From: Notoacmeibacter sp. MSK16QG-6
GTDB taxonomy: Bacteria; Pseudomonadota; Alphaproteobacteria; Rhizobiales; Rhizobiaceae
NCBI RefSeq assembly: GCF_024158145.1
Contig: NZ_JAMYXM010000007.1
Coordinates: 51,768-115,767, forward strand
Direction: 5' to 3'
Length of the DNA stretch: 64,000 nucleotides
The notes beneath the pieces were generated by a model. It was not told where the DNA came from. It searched no databases and worked only from the letters and a program-made list of their open reading frames with translations. This document shows positions 30,804 to 40,218 of this stretch, piece after piece (the stretch's first letter is position 1; each line of letters starts with the position of its first letter). The translations under genes and the position numbers were made by a program.

Positions 30804-32249
30804 ATGTCACTCACCGCCGCATTGATGAACGCACATGCTTCGATCTTCGATGTTTCACGGCGCGTGAGTACTGTTGCATCGAACATCACGCATGCGGACG
30901 ATCCGAACTATGTGCGTCGTATAGCGGTCAACAACGTCGCCAATTCCAACAACGCCTACGCGACCCAGCGCGCCGCCGCGCCGCAGATGGAACTGATGCG
31001 CCGTGAGTCGATGACCAGTTCCTCGGGCGCGGAACTGAACGCCGAAAAGATGGAGCAGCTATCGCGCCTTCTCGGCAATGCCGAAGGCACGACCTCCGGT
31101 CTGGTGAAAGAACTGCAGTCGGCCATGGAACTCTATGCCGCCTCTCCGGCGGATACCGCTTTGGGCGAGGCGGTCGTCGGCAAGGCGGAACAGCTCACCA
31201 CGACGATCAGAAGCAACGCGCAGTCGCTTTACGGTTTCGCTCATGTCGTCGGCTCGGAGATCAAGGACGAGGCCGGCGAGCTTCAGCAATTGCTGTCGGA
31301 CTTCGCAAGGGTCAACAAGGCGGTCGTCAGCGGCCAGACGATCGGTCAGGATTTGTCCGATGCTCTGGACGAACGAAGCCGTATTCTGAACGAAATGTCC
31401 GCCATCGTCCCGGTCTCGCAGATCGACCGCGAGAATGGCGACATGATGCTCCTTACGAGCAATGGCGTTACCCTGTTCGACAAGGTGCCACGCGATGTCA
31501 CCGCCGTAATCGATCCGACCGACGCGTCGAGAAACGCGGTCTATATCGATGGCATCGCGATGCGCGTACCGGCCGATGACGAAAGCGCCGCGGCCAATGG
31601 CCGCCTGTCAGCACTTCTCAATATGAGTCAGCAAACCATTCCGACAGCCTTGCGTGAACTGGACGAGATGGCGCGCAGCCTGATCGTGACGTTCGGCGAG
31701 AGCGACGCATCGGCCACTTTGCCAGACATGGCGGGGCTCTTCACATGGAATGGCGGACCGGACATTTCGGCGATTACGTCGCATGTGCCCGGCATGGCGC
31801 TCTCGCTTTCCGTCAATGCGGCCTTTGTTTCCAGCCAGGGCGGCTCGGCGGCAGCGCTTCGTGACGGCGGGGCCAACGGCGCAAGCTATATGGTCAACAC
31901 GAACGGCTACTCTTCCTATTCGACCCGTCTCGAAGCCATTGTGTCGGCATTCGACACGCCGTTTGCTTTCGATGCCTCCGCTGCCGGCGGACCGACAAAG
32001 AGTCTCATGGATTTCACGCTCGCCACCGAAGCGAATATGGAAACAGCACGCGTGGCGGCGGCAGACACGGCGGAACGGGCCAGCGCTCTGACAACGAGCC
32101 TCACCGAACGATTCTCCAACACGGTCAACGTGAATCTCGACGAAGAAATCGCTCTGCTGGTCGATCTGCAGAACTCTTACGAAGCGTCTTCGCGCATAAT
32201 CTCGGTGGTCGACGAGATGCTCGCCCAGCTCTTCCAGGCGACGGGGTAA
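30804..32249 (+). CDS. flgK: Hook-filament junction protein FlgK (HAP1)
   Basis: FlgK is the first junction protein between hook and filament. The 481-residue product has the N-terminal motif (MNAHASIFDVSRRVSTVASNITHADDPNYVRR), a long helical region at residues 80-200 and the C-terminal D0 (LTTSLTERFSNTVNVNLDEEIALLVDLQNSYEASSRIISVVDEMLAQLFQATG), both of which match rhizobial FlgK. ATG 30804 follows a 49-base gap after flgE; flgL follows after 3 bases. Confidence 0.95.
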   Translation: MSLTAALMNAHASIFDVSRRVSTVASNITHADDPNYVRRIAVNNVANSNNAYATQRAAAPQMELMRRESMTSSSGAELNAEKMEQLSRLLGNAEGTTSGLVKELQSAMELYAASPADTALGEAVVGKAEQLTTTIRSNAQSLYGFAHVVGSEIKDEAGELQQLLSDFARVNKAVVSGQTIGQDLSDALDERSRILNEMSAIVPVSQIDRENGDMMLLTSNGVTLFDKVPRDVTAVIDPTDASRNAVYIDGIAMRVPADDESAAANGRLSALLNMSQQTIPTALRELDEMARSLIVTFGESDASATLPDMAGLFTWNGGPDISAITSHVPGMALSLSVNAAFVSSQGGSAAALRDGGANGASYMVNTNGYSSYSTRLEAIVSAFDTPFAFDASAAGGPTKSLMDFTLATEANMETARVAAADTAERASALTTSLTERFSNTVNVNLDEEIALLVDLQNSYEASSRIISVVDEMLAQLFQATG

Positions 32250-32252
32250 GCG

Positions 32253-33278
32253 ATGAGAGTCACAGGGGCTTCGACATACTCGCTGGCTAACTCGCTTCGA
32301 ACCACGCTGCTCAACACGCAAGCGAAGATCGAAAAGGCGCAGGTGGAATCGGTGACGGGCCAGGCGGCGGATACCGCCGAGAAACTCGGCGCGACCGTTC
32401 ATCGCTATCGCTATCTCATGAGGCAGTCTGAGCGGCTGGACAGCATATCGACCGCCAACTCCCTGACTGTCGGAAGGCTCAGCGCTTCCCAGGCGGCGCT
32501 GGACAGTTTCGCCAGCACGACGCAGGCTCTGTCGGCCGCGGCCCATATCGAGGGGATCGGCGCTGTCAGCTCGAACGGTATGAAGAGCTACCTGACACAG
32601 CTTACCTCGCTGGCCAACACATCTCAGCAGGGCATTCATGTCTTTGCCGGCATCAACACCGATGTAACGCCGATATCCGACTACGAGACCAGCCAACTCG
32701 CCGCAGACGTCGAGGCCGCCTTTGCGGCGCGATTTGGCTTCGGAACGGCAGACCCTTCAGTCTCCACGGTCAGCGCAGCCGACATGAAGGATTTCCTGCA
32801 GAACGATGCCCTGTCGCTCTTTACGGGGGCGGGGTGGAGCGGTCTGTCCCGTGCAACGGATGAAGGTATCAAGTCACGCATTCTGCCGACCGAGATTGCG
32901 GAAACAAGCGTCGGCACCAACGAAAATGCTTTCCGCCTCGCCTTTGCCGCAGCCGGGCTTGGAGCCACCTTCCTCGATCTGAACGTCGATGAGGGCGTCG
33001 GGGACGCCATCCGCAGCTTCGTTCATGAGACAGCCGCCAATGCGACCGCGGAGACCACACTCCTGCAGGGTCAGGTCGGCCGCATGGAAGAGCGCCTGCA
33101 GAATGCACAAGACCGACTGTCGCAGCAATCGTCGCTCATGCAGGAATTCGCCGATGATATGGTAGCCGTCGATCCTTATGAGGCGGCGACCAGACTGAAC
33201 AATCTGATCCAGCAATTGGAGACGTCTTACACGTTGACGGGGCGGGTGCAGAGCCTGTCGCTGCTCAGATACATCTGA
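32253..33278 (+). CDS. flgL: Hook-filament junction protein FlgL (HAP3)
   Basis: FlgL is the second junction protein, sharing flagellin-like ends. The 341-residue product starts VTGASTYSLANSLRTTLLNTQAKIEKAQVESVTG and ends MQEFADDMVAVDPYEAATRLNNLIQQLETSYTLTGRVQSLSLLRYI, both characteristic of alphaproteobacterial FlgL. ATG 32253 is preceded by the flgK stop 3 bases upstream, and flaF follows. Confidence 0.94.
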   Translation: MRVTGASTYSLANSLRTTLLNTQAKIEKAQVESVTGQAADTAEKLGATVHRYRYLMRQSERLDSISTANSLTVGRLSASQAALDSFASTTQALSAAAHIEGIGAVSSNGMKSYLTQLTSLANTSQQGIHVFAGINTDVTPISDYETSQLAADVEAAFAARFGFGTADPSVSTVSAADMKDFLQNDALSLFTGAGWSGLSRATDEGIKSRILPTEIAETSVGTNENAFRLAFAAAGLGATFLDLNVDEGVGDAIRSFVHETAANATAETTLLQGQVGRMEERLQNAQDRLSQQSSLMQEFADDMVAVDPYEAATRLNNLIQQLETSYTLTGRVQSLSLLRYI

Positions 33279-33314
33279 GCAATGGGCCGTCCACGAAAGA
33301 GGGAAATTAAGCCA

Positions 33315-33662
33315 ATGTATATGGCGAACTACATCGACCAGCAGGAAGAATCCCTCAGCGACGCCAGAGGTCGTGAGCGGGAGCTGATGACGCAATCCAT
33401 CGACCTGCTGGAACAGGCAAAGGAAAAAGGCGCGAATTCCATCGAGGCCATCCGCGCGATCCATTTCAGCAGTCGCCTTTGGATGACGCTGATGGAGGAC
33501 CTTGCCGATAACGAGAACGTATTGCCGGAGCAATTGCGCGCCAACCTCATTTCAATTGGCATCTGGGTGCTGAAAACGCTGGACGCTATCCGTCAGGGCA
33601 GAAGCGACAATTTTACGGGCGTGATCGAGATCACGGGCATAATTCGGGATGGTCTGAAATGA
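33315..33662 (+). CDS. flaF: Flagellin biosynthesis regulator FlaF
   Basis: FlaF is a small regulator which, in Caulobacter, promotes flagellin production or secretion opposite to FlbT. The frame is open from 33282, but ATG 33315 gives the family-like start (MYMANYIDQQEESLSDARGRERELMTQSIDLLEQAKE) with GAGGGA 10 bases upstream; ATG 33321 is an alternative. The 115-residue helical protein continues HFSSRLWMTLMEDLADNENVLPEQLRANLISIGIWVLK, which is the conserved FlaF core. Its stop overlaps the flbT ATG by 4 bases. Confidence 0.94.
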   Translation: MYMANYIDQQEESLSDARGRERELMTQSIDLLEQAKEKGANSIEAIRAIHFSSRLWMTLMEDLADNENVLPEQLRANLISIGIWVLKTLDAIRQGRSDNFTGVIEITGIIRDGLK

Positions 33663-34108
33663 ATGGATTCAAGATTTCGCTGAAGGCGAACGAGAAGATC
33701 TACATCAACGGCGCGATCATCCGTTTCGACCGCAAGACATCGATGGAAATTCTGAACGATGTCGACTTCCTGCTGGAAAACCACATTCTGCAAGCGGAGG
33801 ACGCGACCACACCTCTGAAGCAGCTTTATTTCGTGGTTCAGCTCATGTTGATGACGCCCAATGACATCGAAGCGTCGATGACGGTCTATCGCCAGCTCCT
33901 GCCGTCGCTCCTGTCCGCTTTCGAGAACGACAAGGTGGTGTCCGATCTCAAGGTCATCGATCAGCAGGTCCATGAAAAGCGGTATTTCGAAGCGATGCGC
34001 GGTATCCGCCAGCTCTTTCCGATCGAATCGGCGATTCTCGATCCCATCTCGCGGATTAAGGCCGACTTCGAAAAGAACACGGCGCCGCTCCAGCGCGCGG
34101 TGGGTTGA
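33659..34108 (+). CDS. flbT: Flagellin mRNA regulator FlbT
   Basis: In Caulobacter FlbT associates with the 5-prime leader of flagellin mRNA and lowers its stability until the hook is complete; in Brucella it acts on flagellin production in the opposite sense. The 149-residue product matches FlbT: FKISLKANEKIYINGAIIRFDRKTSMEILNDVDFLLENHI, then PLKQLYFVVQLMLMTPNDIEASMTVYRQLLPSLLSAF and YFEAMRGIRQLFPIESAIL. The presence of this gene with five flagellin leaders that each form a hairpin makes those leaders its natural candidate targets. Its ATG overlaps the flaF stop. Confidence 0.95.
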   Translation: MNGFKISLKANEKIYINGAIIRFDRKTSMEILNDVDFLLENHILQAEDATTPLKQLYFVVQLMLMTPNDIEASMTVYRQLLPSLLSAFENDKVVSDLKVIDQQVHEKRYFEAMRGIRQLFPIESAILDPISRIKADFEKNTAPLQRAVG

Positions 34109-34110
34109 CC

Positions 34111-34506
34111 ATGGTCGCTGTTTCCGCCACCCAAAGCGCAACTGCAACGAGTTCGACGGCGAGTGCCGCAGCGCAGAATACGGTCGACTACGACATGTTT
34201 TTGCAGCTTCTTGTCACGCAGATGAAGAACCAGGACCCGACCAATCCGGCCGACTCGATGGATTATGTCGCCCAGCTCGCCAATTTCTCCAATGTCGAGC
34301 AGGGCGTGCAGATCAACGCCAAACTGGATCAGATTCTGGCCATGTCGTCGCTGTCCGAAGCCGGATCGCTGATCGGCCGAACCATCACCGATAGCCAGGG
34401 CGTAAGCGGCGTCGTATCGCAGGTCCGCATCGAATCGTCCGGGCCGGTCGCGATTCTGGAGAACGGCACTGAGGTTGCCATGTCCAACGGAACGGTGATC
34501 TCCTGA
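34111..34506 (+). CDS. flgD: Hook cap/scaffolding protein FlgD (short form)
   Basis: FlgD caps the growing hook. ATG 34111 (MVAVSATQSATATSS) is preferred; TTG 34105 adds two residues and overlaps the flbT stop. The 131-residue product has the conserved FlgD N-terminal block (YDMFLQLLVTQMKNQDPTNPADSMDYVAQLANFSNVEQGVQINAKLD) and a minimal C-terminal part (LIGRTITDSQGVSGVVSQVRIESSGPVAILENG). The large Ig-like domain of enteric FlgD is missing, as is usual in rhizobia. Its stop overlaps the fliQ ATG by one base. Confidence 0.93.
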   Translation: MVAVSATQSATATSSTASAAAQNTVDYDMFLQLLVTQMKNQDPTNPADSMDYVAQLANFSNVEQGVQINAKLDQILAMSSLSEAGSLIGRTITDSQGVSGVVSQVRIESSGPVAILENGTEVAMSNGTVIS

Positions 34507-34775
34507 TGAACGCCACAGACGCGCTCGATCTGTCGCAACTGGCTCTCTGGACGGTGATCAGCCTCTCGGCTCCCGCCGTTGTACCGGCCATGTTCGCCGG
34601 CCTCGCAATCGCGCTGTTTCAGGCCCTGACGCAGATTCAGGAAGTCACGCTCACCTTCGTTCCGAAAATTCTCGTGGCGCTGTTCTCGCTGGTTCTCTTT
34701 TCCGGCTTTATCGGCGCCAGCCTCGTCGCGTTTTCAGAGCAGGTTTACGACAAGGTCGAACACGGCTTCCTCTGA
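34506..34775 (+). CDS. fliQ: Flagellar export gate protein FliQ
   Basis: FliQ is a two-span component of the export gate with FliP and FliR. The 89-residue protein has two hydrophobic segments (LWTVISLSAPAVVPAMFAGLAIALFQALTQIQEVTLTFVPKI and ILVALFSLVLFSGFIGASLVAFSEQVY) with the family-specific TQIQEVTLTFVPK between them. It is the last gene of the flgE unit here. In Sinorhizobium flhA and fliR follow; here the next gene is a convergent chemoreceptor. Confidence 0.96.
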   Translation: MNATDALDLSQLALWTVISLSAPAVVPAMFAGLAIALFQALTQIQEVTLTFVPKILVALFSLVLFSGFIGASLVAFSEQVYDKVEHGFL

Positions 34776-34809
34776 CGCGAGCGTAAGCAGATGATCGGCT
34801 TGCCTTGGT

Positions 34810-36240
34810 TTAGGCTGCCCGCGCGATACCGCCGGAGGCGGTCCGGTCGCCATTCGTTACCTGGAATCCGCGCAGCATCTCCGCAAGCCGGCGCGCCTGA
34901 TCGACCAGCTTTTGATTGGCTTCCGTGCCTTCTTCAGCCATCTGGGCGTTTTGCGTTGTCAGCTGATCCAGACTTTTCGCCGAGATCTGAATATCGTTGA
35001 CCGTGCGCGAATGCTCCTCGGTGGCGCCGGCCAGTTCAGTGACGATCTGATCGACAACACCGGCCTTTTCGACAATAGCTTGCAGGGACTCACCGGTCCT
35101 GTCGACAAGTTCGACGCCCTTGCGCACCTGCGATTTCGACGTTTCGAGAAGTGCCTTGATCCCGCTTGATTCCTTGGCCGAGCGCTGCGCCAGTTCGCGA
35201 ACTTCCTGCGCCACCACGGCGAAACCACGACCGGCCTCGCCCGCTCTTGCCGCTTCGACACCGGCGTTCAGCGCCAGAAGATTGGTCTGGAAGGCAAGTT
35301 CTTCGATCACCGCGACGACCTGATTGATCTGAGACGAGAAATCATCGATTGCCTTCATCGCCGCGATCGTGTCCTGCACGATCTCTGCGGAGTTACGAGC
35401 CTGCTCCATCGTCTCGTCGATAGCGTGATTGGCCTTGGCCGCCCCCTCGGACGTCGCCTGCAATCCTTCGCTGATCTGCGCGAGCGAGGCGACGGTCTGC
35501 TGTAGATTGGCCGCCTGCTGGCCTGTCCGCTCCGAAAGGCTGGCCGAGGCTGAAAGCAGGTCCGTACAGCTATGATCGATCTGCACCGTATTGGAGATGA
35601 CCGAGCTTATCGTTTCGCGCAAATGCGAGACCGCATAGTTCAGATTTTCGCGTAGCGGCTCGTATTGGGAAGGAAACGGCGTCGTGAGCTCAGCGGCGAG
35701 ATCGCCCCCCGCAAGACGCCGCAGCGCTTTACCGATGTCATCGACAATCGCCGTCTGGGTCTGCTGCGCCTCCTCCTGTTCGAGACGTTTCTCTTCCTGC
35801 CGGGTTTCGTCCCGCAGGGTCTCGACGACAGCCACGACCTCGCCCTTATCGTCCATGATCGGACAGGCATCGATCAGGAGATATCGCCGGCCGCCTGATG
35901 GCAGGTCGCACCAGTTTTCGGCACGCAGATCCGGTCCGCTCATCTCTCGCGACTGGGTGGCATACAGATTGGCGACGAGTTCCGGATTCTTGCCGAAAGC
36001 GAGATCGGCAAGGCATGGGCGTTTCTCCTTGTAGAACCCCTTCCAGTGATCGTCCGTGCCCATCACGTCCTCTGCCTTAATGCCGGTCAGAGCTTCACAG
36101 GCAGGATTCCATAGCGCTACCCGGCCATCGGCATTCAGAACGAAGGTTGGCACGGCCATTCGCTGCAAGGCCGAAAGCGACAGATCGTCTTGCCGATCTG
36201 CATTTTCAGCGGGGCGTGATTTGAAAAAACGGCTGACCAT
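34810..36240 (-). CDS. Soluble PAS-domain methyl-accepting chemotaxis protein
   Basis: A 476-residue chemoreceptor lacking membrane spans or a signal peptide. It has an N-terminal PAS-like domain ([37 protein letters not shown] ... [30 protein letters not shown]), a HAMP-like helical linker ([22 protein letters not shown]) and a signalling hairpin with the standard tip ([43 protein letters not shown]). It probably senses an intracellular signal, perhaps redox or a small ligand. Start ATG 36240 has GAGG 9 bases upstream. It is convergent with fliQ (34-base gap); no C-terminal CheR-binding pentapeptide is visible. It lacks the CGCAAG box. Confidence 0.93.
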   Translation of the reverse strand: MVSRFFKSRPAENADRQDDLSLSALQRMAVPTFVLNADGRVALWNPACEALTGIKAEDVMGTDDHWKGFYKEKRPCLADLAFGKNPELVANLYATQSREMSGPDLRAENWCDLPSGGRRYLLIDACPIMDDKGEVVAVVETLRDETRQEEKRLEQEEAQQTQTAIVDDIGKALRRLAGGDLAAELTTPFPSQYEPLRENLNYAVSHLRETISSVISNTVQIDHSCTDLLSASASLSERTGQQAANLQQTVASLAQISEGLQATSEGAAKANHAIDETMEQARNSAEIVQDTIAAMKAIDDFSSQINQVVAVIEELAFQTNLLALNAGVEAARAGEAGRGFAVVAQEVRELAQRSAKESSGIKALLETSKSQVRKGVELVDRTGESLQAIVEKAGVVDQIVTELAGATEEHSRTVNDIQISAKSLDQLTTQNAQMAEEGTEANQKLVDQARRLAEMLRGFQVTNGDRTASGGIARAA

Positions 36241-36416
36241 GGGCAAAGACCTCGTGCAAAGTTTGCCGATGCTAGCTCAACATGCTTAACGACGAACTAA
36301 TTCCTAGATGAACCCTGCTCCTGTCCAGAAACGGTTCTCGAATATTGAAACATAAGGGGTTGGACAGGTCGAAGGGCCGGCTTTATTGAGCATGGCCAGA
36401 CAATGGAGAACCGCGC

Positions 36417-38492
36417 ATGGCCAGCGCTCCGAGCGAGAATTTTCATTCCCTGCACCGCCACGGCTTCGTCCGGGTCGGCGCCAGCACGCCGCATGTCCGC
36501 ACGGCGGATATCGCATTCAACCGCGACGCCATCCTGACCGAAGCGCGGCGCGCCCATGAGGCTTCGCTCGATCTCCTCGTCTATCCTGAATTATGCCTGT
36601 CTTCCTACGCGCTGGACGATCTTCACATGCAGACCGCGCTGCTCGATGCGGTGGAGGCAGCCGTGGCCGACATTGTGGAGGCCAGCGCCGGGCTGACACC
36701 CGTTCTTCTCATCGGCGCGCCGCTTCGGCACAATAGCCGTCTCTACAATTGCGCGCTTGTCATCGCTAACGGCCGCCTGCTCGGCGTCGTGCCGAAAAGC
36801 TATTTGCCGAACTATCGCGAATTCTACGAAAAGCGCTGGTTCGCGCATGGCCGCAATATCCGCGGAATCGCAATCGATGTCGCCGGCTATCGAGCCCCGT
36901 TTGGCGTCGATCTGATCTTCGCGGCTCAAAACCTTCCCGGCTTCAGATTGTTCGTTGAAATCTGCGAGGATTATTGGGCCGCCATTCCGCCGTCCTGCGA
37001 AGGCGCATTGGCCGGCGCGACCATTATCGCCAACCTCTCCGCATCCAATATTACCATCGGCAAGTCCGACGAACGCCATATGCTGGCGCGTTCGCAATCG
37101 GCGCGCACCGCCTCGGCCTATATCTATTCCGCTGCCGGGCATGGGGAGAGCACGACAGACGTCGCCTGGGACGGCCAGGGCATGATCTATGAGCTTGGCG
37201 ATCTCCTGGCTGAATCGGAACGCTTTACGCGGGAGCCGGATCTTTGCATCGCCGATATCGACTGCGAACGGATTATCGGAGACCGGATACGTCTGCAGAC
37301 CTTCAACGATGCCGCAGAAGCCGCGGGACGGCCCGAGGACCGCTTCAGGACCATCGGCTTCCATCACGAGACGGCGACGGGCGATCTCGGTTTGATCCGC
37401 CCGATCCGCCGCTTCCCCTTCGTGCCGAACCGTCAGCACAAGCTGGATGAAGATTGCTTCGAAGCCTTCAACATTCAGGTCGATGCGCTGATGCGCCGCA
37501 TTGAAGCCACGAAAGCAGAATCGCTCATTATCGGCATTTCCGGGGGCCTCGACTCCACCCATGCGGCAATCGTCGCGGCGAAGGCCTGCGACCGCCTCGG
37601 CCTGCCGCGCAGTGCCATTCGCGGCTATACCATGCCAGGCTTCGGCACGAGCGATCATACGAAGTCCAATGCATGGAAACTGATGGAAGCGCTCGGCATT
37701 GCGGCCGGGGAAATCGACATCCGCCCGATGGCGACCAAAATGCTGGAGGATATCGGCCACCCCTTCGCCGATGGCGAGCCGGTCTATGACGTCACCTTCG
37801 AGAATGTGCAGGCGGGCTTGCGCACGGATTATCTTTTCCGGCTCGCCGGGCAGCATGGCGGCTTCGTGATCGGTACCGGCGACCTGTCCGAACTGGCGCT
37901 CGGCTGGTGCACCTATGGCGTCGGCGATCAGATGAGCCATTACGCCGTCAATGCCGGCGTACCCAAGACGCTGATCCAGTATCTGATCCGCTGGGCGACG
38001 CGCACCGACCAGTTCGATCCGTCAACGGATACCGTTTTGGAAGCGATCCTCGCCACCGAGATTTCGCCTGAACTGGTGCCGGCCGGCACTGATGGGGCGA
38101 TCCAAAGCACGGAAGAGATTATCGGCCCTTACGAGCTGAACGACTTCTTCCTGCACCACATCATGCGGTTCGGCCAGCGTCCCTCCAAGGTCGCGTTTCT
38201 TGCATGGCATGCTTGGCGCGACGCGGAGCGGGGCATCTGGCCCGATGCCTTTCCCGAGAGCCGCAAAAACGCCTATGACCTGGCCACAATCCGCCACTGG
38301 CTGGAGAAATTTCTGCTGCGGTTCTTCCAGTTCAGCCAGTTCAAGCGTTCGGCCATTCCGAACGGGCCGAAAGTGTCGTCCGGCGGCGCCCTCAGCCCGC
38401 GCGGCGACTGGCGCGCACCATCCGATGCGGTTGCAGATGTCTGGTTGCAGGAACTGCGCGACAATGTGCCGCAGGACGATGCGGTCTCCTGA
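36417..38492 (+). CDS. nadE: Glutamine-dependent NAD+ synthetase
   Basis: NadE makes NAD from deamido-NAD, ATP and glutamine. The 691-residue protein fuses an N-terminal nitrilase-type glutaminase (catalytic Glu near residue 58 in YPELCLSSY, Lys127 in VPKSYLPNY, Cys183 in VEICEDYW) with a C-terminal synthetase whose ATP-pyrophosphatase loop SGGLDST starts at residue 375. Later segments (GTGDLSELALGWCTYGVGDQMSHYAVNAGVPKTLI) complete the pattern. Start ATG 36417 has GGAG 8 bases upstream. It is divergent from the chemoreceptor, with a 176-base shared upstream region. Confidence 0.96.
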   Translation: MASAPSENFHSLHRHGFVRVGASTPHVRTADIAFNRDAILTEARRAHEASLDLLVYPELCLSSYALDDLHMQTALLDAVEAAVADIVEASAGLTPVLLIGAPLRHNSRLYNCALVIANGRLLGVVPKSYLPNYREFYEKRWFAHGRNIRGIAIDVAGYRAPFGVDLIFAAQNLPGFRLFVEICEDYWAAIPPSCEGALAGATIIANLSASNITIGKSDERHMLARSQSARTASAYIYSAAGHGESTTDVAWDGQGMIYELGDLLAESERFTREPDLCIADIDCERIIGDRIRLQTFNDAAEAAGRPEDRFRTIGFHHETATGDLGLIRPIRRFPFVPNRQHKLDEDCFEAFNIQVDALMRRIEATKAESLIIGISGGLDSTHAAIVAAKACDRLGLPRSAIRGYTMPGFGTSDHTKSNAWKLMEALGIAAGEIDIRPMATKMLEDIGHPFADGEPVYDVTFENVQAGLRTDYLFRLAGQHGGFVIGTGDLSELALGWCTYGVGDQMSHYAVNAGVPKTLIQYLIRWATRTDQFDPSTDTVLEAILATEISPELVPAGTDGAIQSTEEIIGPYELNDFFLHHIMRFGQRPSKVAFLAWHAWRDAERGIWPDAFPESRKNAYDLATIRHWLEKFLLRFFQFSQFKRSAIPNGPKVSSGGALSPRGDWRAPSDAVADVWLQELRDNVPQDDAVS

Positions 38493-38557
38493 GCGGTACA
38501 CCCGTTATTTAGAATTTGCCGATTTATTGAAACGAACCGTCACCATCAGGTCATTTT

Positions 38558-38707
38558 ATGATGTCCGCGCTCAGAACAGGCCTTCTTCGTTTCACCGCAC
38601 TTCTGCGAAGCAGTTTCGCTCAGTATTCCGCGATCTATCACCCTGAACGTCACTATATGCGCGGCCCCGGCCCGGCCTGCCGGAAGAGGCTGACGCAACC
38701 GCTCTGA
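38558..38707 (+). CDS. Possible 49-residue small protein
   Basis: In the 264-base gap between nadE and the tRNA an ATG at 38558 (second ATG 38561), with CAGG 7 bases upstream, opens a 49-residue frame (MMSALRTGLLRFTALLRSSF...) ending TGA 38707. It is basic with one amphipathic N-terminal segment. I recognise no family. It may be spurious; nothing else is visible in this gap. Confidence 0.2.
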   Translation: MMSALRTGLLRFTALLRSSFAQYSAIYHPERHYMRGPGPACRKRLTQPL

Positions 38708-38753
38708 CCGATCTTCAGCGACCGCGCTCTACGTGCTGACTTTGCCAACTGTT

Positions 38754-38846
<93 letters not shown>

Positions 38847-38992
38847 GCGTGACGATCCGGCCGAACCGGCGATCGAACGCGCACTGCATAATCACGCCGC
38901 GTCGGCTTCACAAGCCCAAATGATACAAATTCCCCGTAACACGCCCCACTAATGCTTGACCTTCCGCCGACAATTCACTAGTGCAACGCCAG

Positions 38993-39024
38993 CCTGCGGG
39001 AGTGTCGAACTCCGGCGGGTTTTT
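38993..39024 (+). terminator. Terminator-like hairpin upstream of rplU
   Basis: CCTGCGGGAGT (38993-39003) pairs with ACTCCGGCGGG (39009-39019), 11 positions with one mismatch and one wobble, a GTCGA loop and TTTTT after it. It points toward rplU and ends 121 bases before the rplU start, so it is either the terminator of plus-strand transcripts from nadE or an attenuator in the rplU leader. The rest of the 298-base tRNA-rplU gap holds no gene that I can support. Confidence 0.55.
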
Positions 39025-39145
39025 CCGTTCGCCGTCGAAGCGACGGGATGAAATGCCGCTGAAAGTGGCCAAAACTGACAAAAAGACGGGCGGCGCATGG
39101 CCTGAGGTCACGCGATCAGACCCGGACGAGCAAGGAATGAAATAA

Positions 39146-39793
39146 ATGTTCGCAGTCATCAAGACCGGCGGAAAGCAATATCGCGTTGCCGCCGACGACC
39201 AGATCACCATTGAACGCCTGGCTGGCGAAGTTGGCGATTCCGTTACCTTCGAAAGCGTCCTCATGATTGGCGACGGTGACGATATCAAGATCGGCGCGCC
39301 GCTGCTAGACGGCCTGACGGTATCCGGCGAGATCGTCGACCAGCATCGCGGCAAGAAGGTCATCAGCTTCAAGAAGCGCCGCCGCCAGAATTCGCGCCGC
39401 AAGCGCGGCCATCGCCAGCTTCTGTCGACCGTTCGCATCACCGAGATCGCCGCCGACAATGATGGCGCCAAGAAGCCGGCCAAGAAGGCCGCTCCGAAAA
39501 AGGCCGAGGCTCCGGCCAAGACGGAAGCCGCTGCTGCGCCTGCGAAGAGCGAAGCGGCCGCCAAGCCGGCTGAAGCCAAGAAGACAGCAAAGTCGGACGG
39601 TGCAGACGATCTGAAGAAGATCAAGGGCATTGGCCCAAAGGCGGCAGAGCAACTCAACGATGCCGGCATCACCACTTACGCTCAGCTCGCCGCGCTGACC
39701 GACAAGCGGATCGACGAGTTGGACGCCGATATGCCGTTTTCGGCTGCGCAGCTGCAAGACTGGCGCGAGCAGGCCAAGGAACTCGCCGGCTGA
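39146..39793 (+). CDS. rplU: 50S ribosomal protein L21 with C-terminal HhH extension
   Basis: L21 binds 23S rRNA in the large subunit. Residues 1-103 are standard L21 (MFAVIKTGGKQYRVAADDQITIERLAGEVGD ... KVISFKKRRRQNSRRKRGHRQLLSTVRITEI). A Lys/Ala/Pro-rich linker (about residues 104-150) then leads to a helix-hairpin-helix domain (DDLKKIKGIGPKAAEQLNDAGITTYAQLAALTDKRIDEL), giving 215 residues against the usual 103. Such an L21 fusion is familiar in Rhizobiales, so it is not an assembly error. rpmA follows after 84 bases, as in most bacteria. Confidence 0.97.
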   Translation: MFAVIKTGGKQYRVAADDQITIERLAGEVGDSVTFESVLMIGDGDDIKIGAPLLDGLTVSGEIVDQHRGKKVISFKKRRRQNSRRKRGHRQLLSTVRITEIAADNDGAKKPAKKAAPKKAEAPAKTEAAAAPAKSEAAAKPAEAKKTAKSDGADDLKKIKGIGPKAAEQLNDAGITTYAQLAALTDKRIDELDADMPFSAAQLQDWREQAKELAG

Positions 39794-39877
39794 TCGGCGC
39801 TTTGACCGGAGGCGTTCGCGCCTCCATATTGGATCACGATATGCGCGCTGGATGCGCCAGCGCATAGGAGAATAACG

Positions 39878-40147
39878 ATGGCACATAAGAAAGCAGGCGG
39901 CTCGTCACGCAACGGTCGCGACTCCGCCGGTCGCCGTCTCGGCGTCAAGAAGTTCGGTGGCGAAAAAGTCATTCCGGGCAATATCATCATCCGTCAGCGC
40001 GGCACGAAGTGGCATCCGGGCGACAATGTCGGCATCGGCAAGGATCACACGATCTTCGCGCTGGTCGAGGGTAATGTCTCGTTCCGCACCCGCGCGGGCG
40101 GCAAGGTCTACGTTTCGGTCGACGCGCTCCAGCAGGCGGCCGAATAA
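39878..40147 (+). CDS. rpmA: 50S ribosomal protein L27
   Basis: L27 reaches into the peptidyl transferase centre. The 89-residue product starts [62 protein letters not shown], the full family signature with the alphaproteobacterial [16 protein letters not shown] start and no cleavable N-terminal extension. ATG 39878 has AGGAG upstream. It is followed by a strong terminator. Confidence 0.98.
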   Translation: MAHKKAGGSSRNGRDSAGRRLGVKKFGGEKVIPGNIIIRQRGTKWHPGDNVGIGKDHTIFALVEGNVSFRTRAGGKVYVSVDALQQAAE

Positions 40148-40165
40148 GAATACGCTTTTCATTGC

Positions 40166-40207
40166 AAAGCCCGGCTGCTCGTTTCGGCGGCCGGGCTTTT
40201 TGTTTTT
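40166..40207 (+). terminator. Terminator after rpmA
   Basis: AAGCCCGGC (40167-40175) pairs with GCCGGGCTT (40190-40198); the central 14 bases may pair partly. It is followed by TTTTTGTTTTT. It ends just before the convergent gene at 40219. Confidence 0.85.
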
Positions 40208-40218
40208 CTATCGGCCGG

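Noticed and set aside
38956..38984. Sigma-70 promoter for rplU (TTGACC, 17 bases, TAGTGC)
   Set aside because: The -35 is good but the -10 matches poorly, and transcription would begin directly at the terminator-like hairpin. Not supported enough to list.
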